NCBI GenBank assembly: GCA_900768675.1
Contig: CAAGDT010000098.1
Span: 1 to 16,379 of the forward strand
Length of the DNA stretch: 16,379 nt
Direction: 5' to 3'
DNA from: Oscillospiraceae bacterium
GTDB taxonomy: Bacteria > Bacillota > Clostridia > Oscillospirales > Ruminococcaceae
Under the pieces are notes generated by a model. The model saw nothing but the letters and a program-made list of their open reading frames with translations, was not told where the DNA came from and did not search any database. Positions 12,970 to 16,379 of the stretch are shown piece after piece. How positions within the stretch are numbered: the stretch's first letter is position 1; every line of letters begins with the position of its first letter. The position numbers and the translations under genes were made by a program.

Positions 12970-14709
12970 ATGATGAAGCTGCTGGGCTATCTGAAACACG
13001 GGTATATGAAAGAGACCGTGCTAAGCCCGCTTTTTAAGTGCATTGAGGCAGTGCTGGAGCTGTTTGTGCCGGTGGTGGTTGCGGATATAATCGACAAGGG
13101 CATTGGCGGCGGTGACAAGGGGTATGTTATAAATATGTGCCTTTTGCTGGCAGGAATAGGGCTTACGGGGCTGCTTTTCTCGGTAACGGCGCAGTTTTTT
13201 GCTGCAAAGGCGGCAACAGGCTTTGCGAAACGGGTAGGCGGAGCGCTTTTCCGACATATACAGGGGCTATCCTATACCGACCTTGACGAAACGGGAACTT
13301 CTACCCTTATAACCCGTATGACAAGCGACTTAAACCAGGTGCAGACGGGAGTAAATATGACTTTGCGCCTGTTGCTGCGCTCTCCCTTTATCGTTTTCGG
13401 CGCTATGATTATGGCGTTTACGATTGATGTGCAGTCGGCGCTTATCTTTGCGGCGGCAATTCCCGTGCTTTCCGCTATTGTTTTCGGAATTATGCTTGTC
13501 TGCATACCGCTTTACAAAAGCGTTCGTGAAAAGCTGGACAAGGTGCTTGGCAAGACAAGGGAAAACCTTACCGGCGCAAGGGTAATACGGGCGTTCTGCA
13601 AGGAGGAAAAGGAAATCGGGGAGTTCCAGGCGGCAAATGCGGTACTGACCGACGAGCAGAAGCACGTGGGCAGGATTTCCGCTCTTATGAACCCCCTTAC
13701 CTTTGCAGTTATAAATATTGCAATTATCGCCCTTATATGGTGCGGCGCTTGGCGGGTAGACAGCGGAGCGCTTACTCAGGGCGAGGTTGTGGCGCTTTAC
13801 AACTATATGTCACAGATACTTGTTGAACTTATAAAGCTGGCAAGCCTTATCATAACCATTACAAAGGCGGTTGCCTGCGGAAACCGTATTGAGGCAGCCC
13901 TTGAAAGCGGCGAAGGAATGAGCGAGGGTACGGAAAGCGGCGGCTTTTCGGGCTATAAGTACTCCGTAGAGTTCCGGGGCGTCAGCTTCGGCTATAAGGG
14001 CGGGGGAGAAAACTCCCTTGAAAATATCGACTTTGCAGCAGAAAAAGGCTCTGTTATAGGTATTATCGGCGGTACAGGCTCGGGCAAAACTACACTTGTA
14101 AATCTTATCCCACGTTTTTACGACCCGACAAAAGGGGACATATATATTGACGGAATAGATATAAAGGACTATAAAACAGAAGCTCTGAGGGAGAAAATCG
14201 GAGTTGTTCCCCAGAAAGCCGCTCTTTTTAAGGGCAGTATCCGTGACAATATGAAATGGGGCAACGAAAACGCCACCGACGAGGAAATCTATAAGGCGCT
14301 TGAAATTGCACAGGCAAAGGAAGTGGTTGACGGGAAAGAGGGCGGTCTTGACTACGTTATCGAGCAGGGCGGAAGAAACCTGTCCGGCGGTCAGCGGCAA
14401 AGGCTTACAATTGCCCGTGCTCTTGTGAAAAAGCCCGAAATCCTTATACTTGACGACAGCGCATCAGCCCTTGACTTTGCAACAGACGCAAGGCTCAGAA
14501 AAGCGCTGAGAGAGCTTAAGGATACTACTGTTTTCATCGTTTCCCAGCGTACCTCCTCAATCCGCCATGCCGACAAGATAATAGTACTTGACGACGGAAA
14601 GACAGTCGGCACGGGAACGCACGACGAGCTGCTGAAAAGCTGTGGGGTTTATTCCGAAATCTATAATTCCCAGTTCAGAAAGGAGGGCGCAGCAGGTGAA
14701 AACAACTGA
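12970..14709 (+). CDS. ABC exporter half-transporter, degenerate-site subunit
   Basis: A 579-residue type IV ABC exporter subunit: six-helix membrane domain (about 1-310) and C-terminal ATPase. Motifs: Walker A GGTGSGKTT (367-375), Q-loop VVPQKAALFKGS, intact signature LSGGQ (471-475), Walker B ILILDDSASALD with Asp496 where catalytic Glu is expected, and SQRTS with Gln526 instead of the switch His. These changes mark the subunit whose own nucleotide site is non-hydrolytic in heterodimers such as TM287/288, BmrCD and LmrCD. I chose ATG 12970 (AAAGGA upstream); ATG 12940 would lie at the transcription start without a ribosome site. The partner gene overlaps its 3' end by 14 bases. Substrate (drug, lipid or peptide) cannot be told. 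Confidence 0.93.
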   Translation: MMKLLGYLKHGYMKETVLSPLFKCIEAVLELFVPVVVADIIDKGIGGGDKGYVINMCLLLAGIGLTGLLFSVTAQFFAAKAATGFAKRVGGALFRHIQGLSYTDLDETGTSTLITRMTSDLNQVQTGVNMTLRLLLRSPFIVFGAMIMAFTIDVQSALIFAAAIPVLSAIVFGIMLVCIPLYKSVREKLDKVLGKTRENLTGARVIRAFCKEEKEIGEFQAANAVLTDEQKHVGRISALMNPLTFAVINIAIIALIWCGAWRVDSGALTQGEVVALYNYMSQILVELIKLASLIITITKAVACGNRIEAALESGEGMSEGTESGGFSGYKYSVEFRGVSFGYKGGGENSLENIDFAAEKGSVIGIIGGTGSGKTTLVNLIPRFYDPTKGDIYIDGIDIKDYKTEALREKIGVVPQKAALFKGSIRDNMKWGNENATDEEIYKALEIAQAKEVVDGKEGGLDYVIEQGGRNLSGGQRQRLTIARALVKKPEILILDDSASALDFATDARLRKALRELKDTTVFIVSQRTSSIRHADKIIVLDDGKTVGTGTHDELLKSCGVYSEIYNSQFRKEGAAGENN

Positions 14710-16379
14710 TAAAAAAGAGAAGAAGGACAGAAAATCGGGCGGCGCTCTCAAGAAGGTACTGCACTATATAAAAAGATATTCGCCCCTTATGGTTATTTCC
14801 GTTCTGCTTGCGGCGGCGAGCGTTGCGGGAACTCTCTATATCCCTATTGTAATCGGACAGGCTATCGACTGTATTGTTGGTGCAGGAGCAGTAGACTTCG
14901 GCGCTATTCTTCCTTACCTTATCCGTGCGGGAATTGCGGCGGCGGCTACGGCGCTTATGCAGTGGGTTATGAGCGTTATCAACAACAGGGTTGCCTTTAA
15001 CGTTGTGCGGGATATAAGAAGCGAGGCTTTTCGCAAAATTGAGTGCCTGCCCCTTAGCTTTATCGACAGCAGGCAGACGGGAGATATTGTAAGCCGTGTT
15101 ATTTCCGACGCCGACCAGTTCGCAGACGGTCTGCTTTTAGGCTTTTCACAGCTTTTTACCGGCGTTGCAACAATTTTCGGCACATTAGGCTTTATGCTTA
15201 CTCTCGACCCATTTATAACCCTTGTGGTGGTTGTTCTTACGCCTATTTCCCTTTTTGTGGCAAAGTTCATTTCAAAAAGAACCTACAATATGTTCAAGCT
15301 CCGCTCTGCTACCTTAGGAGAGCAGACCGCCTTTATTGACGAGATGATAGGAAATCAGAAGATTGTAAAGGCGTTTTCCTACGAGGAACGGGCTTGCGAG
15401 CAGTTTGACGAGATTAACGAAAGGCTGGAGAAATGCTCCCTTAAAGCAACCTTTTTCTCCTCTCTTACAAATCCCTGCACAAGATTTATAAACAGTATCG
15501 TTTACGCCGCAGTAGGACTTTTCGGAGCGCTTGCTGCAATAAACGGAGGAATTACGGTAGGCGCTTTGTCCTGCTTTTTAAGCTATGCGAACCAGTACAC
15601 CAAGCCCTTTAACGAGATTTCGGGAGTTGTTACGGAATTACAGAACGCACTTGCCTGCGCCGCAAGAGTATTTGAGCTTATAGAAGCCGAGCCTCAGCCC
15701 TCCGACGAGGGAGCAAAGCAGCTTTCCGACGTTAAGGGCAACGTTGCTCTCGAAAACGTAAGCTTCTCCTATACTCCCGACCGGAAGCTTATCGAGAATT
15801 TCAACCTTACCGTAAAGCCTGGACAAAGAGTTGCAATTGTAGGGCCTACGGGCTGCGGAAAGACTACGGTTATTAATCTGCTTATGCGGTTTTACGACGT
15901 AAACAGCGGAAAAATAACGGTTGAGGGAGAGGACATAAGGGAAGTTACCCGAAACAGCCTGCGCTCCTCCTACGGAATGGTATTGCAGGAAACATGGCTT
16001 AAAAGCGGAACTATACGGGAAAATATAACTATGGGCAAGCCGGAGGCTACCGAGGAGGAAATTATTGCTGCGGCAAAGGCAGCCCACTCCCACGGCTTTA
16101 TAAAGCGGCTTAAAAACGGCTATGACACCGTTATCGGCGAGGACGGCGGCGCACTTTCCCAGGGACAGAAGCAGCTGCTTTGCATAACCCGTGTTATGCT
16201 CTGTCTGCCGCCTATGCTTATTCTTGACGAAGCTACTTCTTCAATTGACACAAGAACGGAAATAAAGATACAGGACGCCTTTTCCCGCCTTATGCAGGGA
16301 AGGACAAGCTTTATCGTTGCCCACCGTCTTTCCACAATCCGTGACGCAGACATAATTCTTGTAATGAAGGACGGAAATA
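14696..16379 (+). CDS. ABC exporter half-transporter, consensus-site subunit (3' truncated by window)
   Basis: The partner of the preceding gene, starting at GTG 14696 (V-K-T-T-D-K-K-E) nine bases behind AGGAGG and overlapping the upstream stop by 14 bases. 561 codons are visible; family members have about 580-620, so only the C-terminal end is missing. A basic N-terminus leads into a six-helix membrane domain, then the ATPase: Walker A GPTGCGKTT (383-391), Q-loop LQETWLKSG, signature LSQGQ (487-491, altered from LSGGQ), Walker B LILDEATSSID with catalytic E512, and switch H543 in VAHRLSTIRDAD. Its Walker/Glu/His set pairs with the partner's LSGGQ to make the hydrolytic site; its LSQGQ serves the degenerate site. 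Confidence 0.93.
   Translation, partial: MKTTDKKEKKDRKSGGALKKVLHYIKRYSPLMVISVLLAAASVAGTLYIPIVIGQAIDCIVGAGAVDFGAILPYLIRAGIAAAATALMQWVMSVINNRVAFNVVRDIRSEAFRKIECLPLSFIDSRQTGDIVSRVISDADQFADGLLLGFSQLFTGVATIFGTLGFMLTLDPFITLVVVVLTPISLFVAKFISKRTYNMFKLRSATLGEQTAFIDEMIGNQKIVKAFSYEERACEQFDEINERLEKCSLKATFFSSLTNPCTRFINSIVYAAVGLFGALAAINGGITVGALSCFLSYANQYTKPFNEISGVVTELQNALACAARVFELIEAEPQPSDEGAKQLSDVKGNVALENVSFSYTPDRKLIENFNLTVKPGQRVAIVGPTGCGKTTVINLLMRFYDVNSGKITVEGEDIREVTRNSLRSSYGMVLQETWLKSGTIRENITMGKPEATEEEIIAAAKAAHSHGFIKRLKNGYDTVIGEDGGALSQGQKQLLCITRVMLCLPPMLILDEATSSIDTRTEIKIQDAFSRLMQGRTSFIVAHRLSTIRDADIILVMKDGN

Noticed and set aside
13810..14400. Antisense frame of 196 codons within the first ABC gene
   Set aside because: It lies fully inside a clear ABC transporter gene with intact motifs and has no ribosome site.

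Overview
The window looks like a chromosomal segment of an anaerobic, cellulose-associated Firmicute, most likely Ruminococcus or a close Oscillospiraceae relative. This rests on a Firmicute-type atpD-atpC end of the F1 ATP synthase operon, a GH94 cellobiose phosphorylase, a SpoIID-type protein, strong AGGAGG-type ribosome binding sites and TTGACA/TATAAT promoters. The genus is inferred; no rRNA or marker gene fixes it.

Layout. (1) 1-1441: the 3' part of atpD, complete atpC and a terminator. (2) 1860-4548: a cellobiose phosphorylase gene with its own promoter, an operator-like palindrome and a terminator. (3) 6652-4939, minus strand: an ECF sigma factor overlapping a DUF4179-type membrane anti-sigma protein. 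(4) 7202-6664, minus: a Nudix hydrolase with promoter and terminator. (5) 7281-8242, plus: a solitary Abi_2/AbiD-AbiF family HEPN protein. (6) 11575-8598, minus: an apparent three-gene operon of an 8-TM membrane protein, a lipoprotein and an OmpR-type response regulator without a kinase. (7) 11576-12565, plus: a SpoIID-like protein whose expected catalytic Glu is Gln. (8) 12927 to the right edge, plus: two half-transporters forming a heterodimeric ABC exporter; the second runs off the window.

The most unusual content is between the genes. Four long gene-free stretches (about 1451-1800, 4551-4940, 8241-8607 inverted, 12556-12908) hold copies of one roughly 330-390 bp modular element. Each copy has purine-rich GAGAG tracts at the left end answered by CTCTC tracts at the right end (a perfect 14-bp terminal inverted repeat in copy 1), a conserved core around GTAATCAAGCTTC, and then two adjacent hairpins whose stems differ in sequence between copies but stay paired. 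Two copies also carry a CAGCAAGG/CCTTGCTG intrinsic-terminator hairpin. Terminal repeats run into the stop codons of four neighbouring genes, and each copy lies in sense orientation behind a gene. I know of no name for this element. It may be a MITE-like non-autonomous mobile element, a structured 3'-end RNA/terminator module, or both.

Together the genes cover ATP synthesis, intracellular cellobiose phosphorolysis, envelope or stress signalling (ECF/anti-sigma and response regulator units), phage or stress defence (Abi_2) and export. Apart from the operons named, I see no evidence that they form one pathway. The proximity of atpC and spoIID recalls the Firmicute atp-murA-spoIID neighbourhood, here apparently interrupted by accessory genes and repeats.
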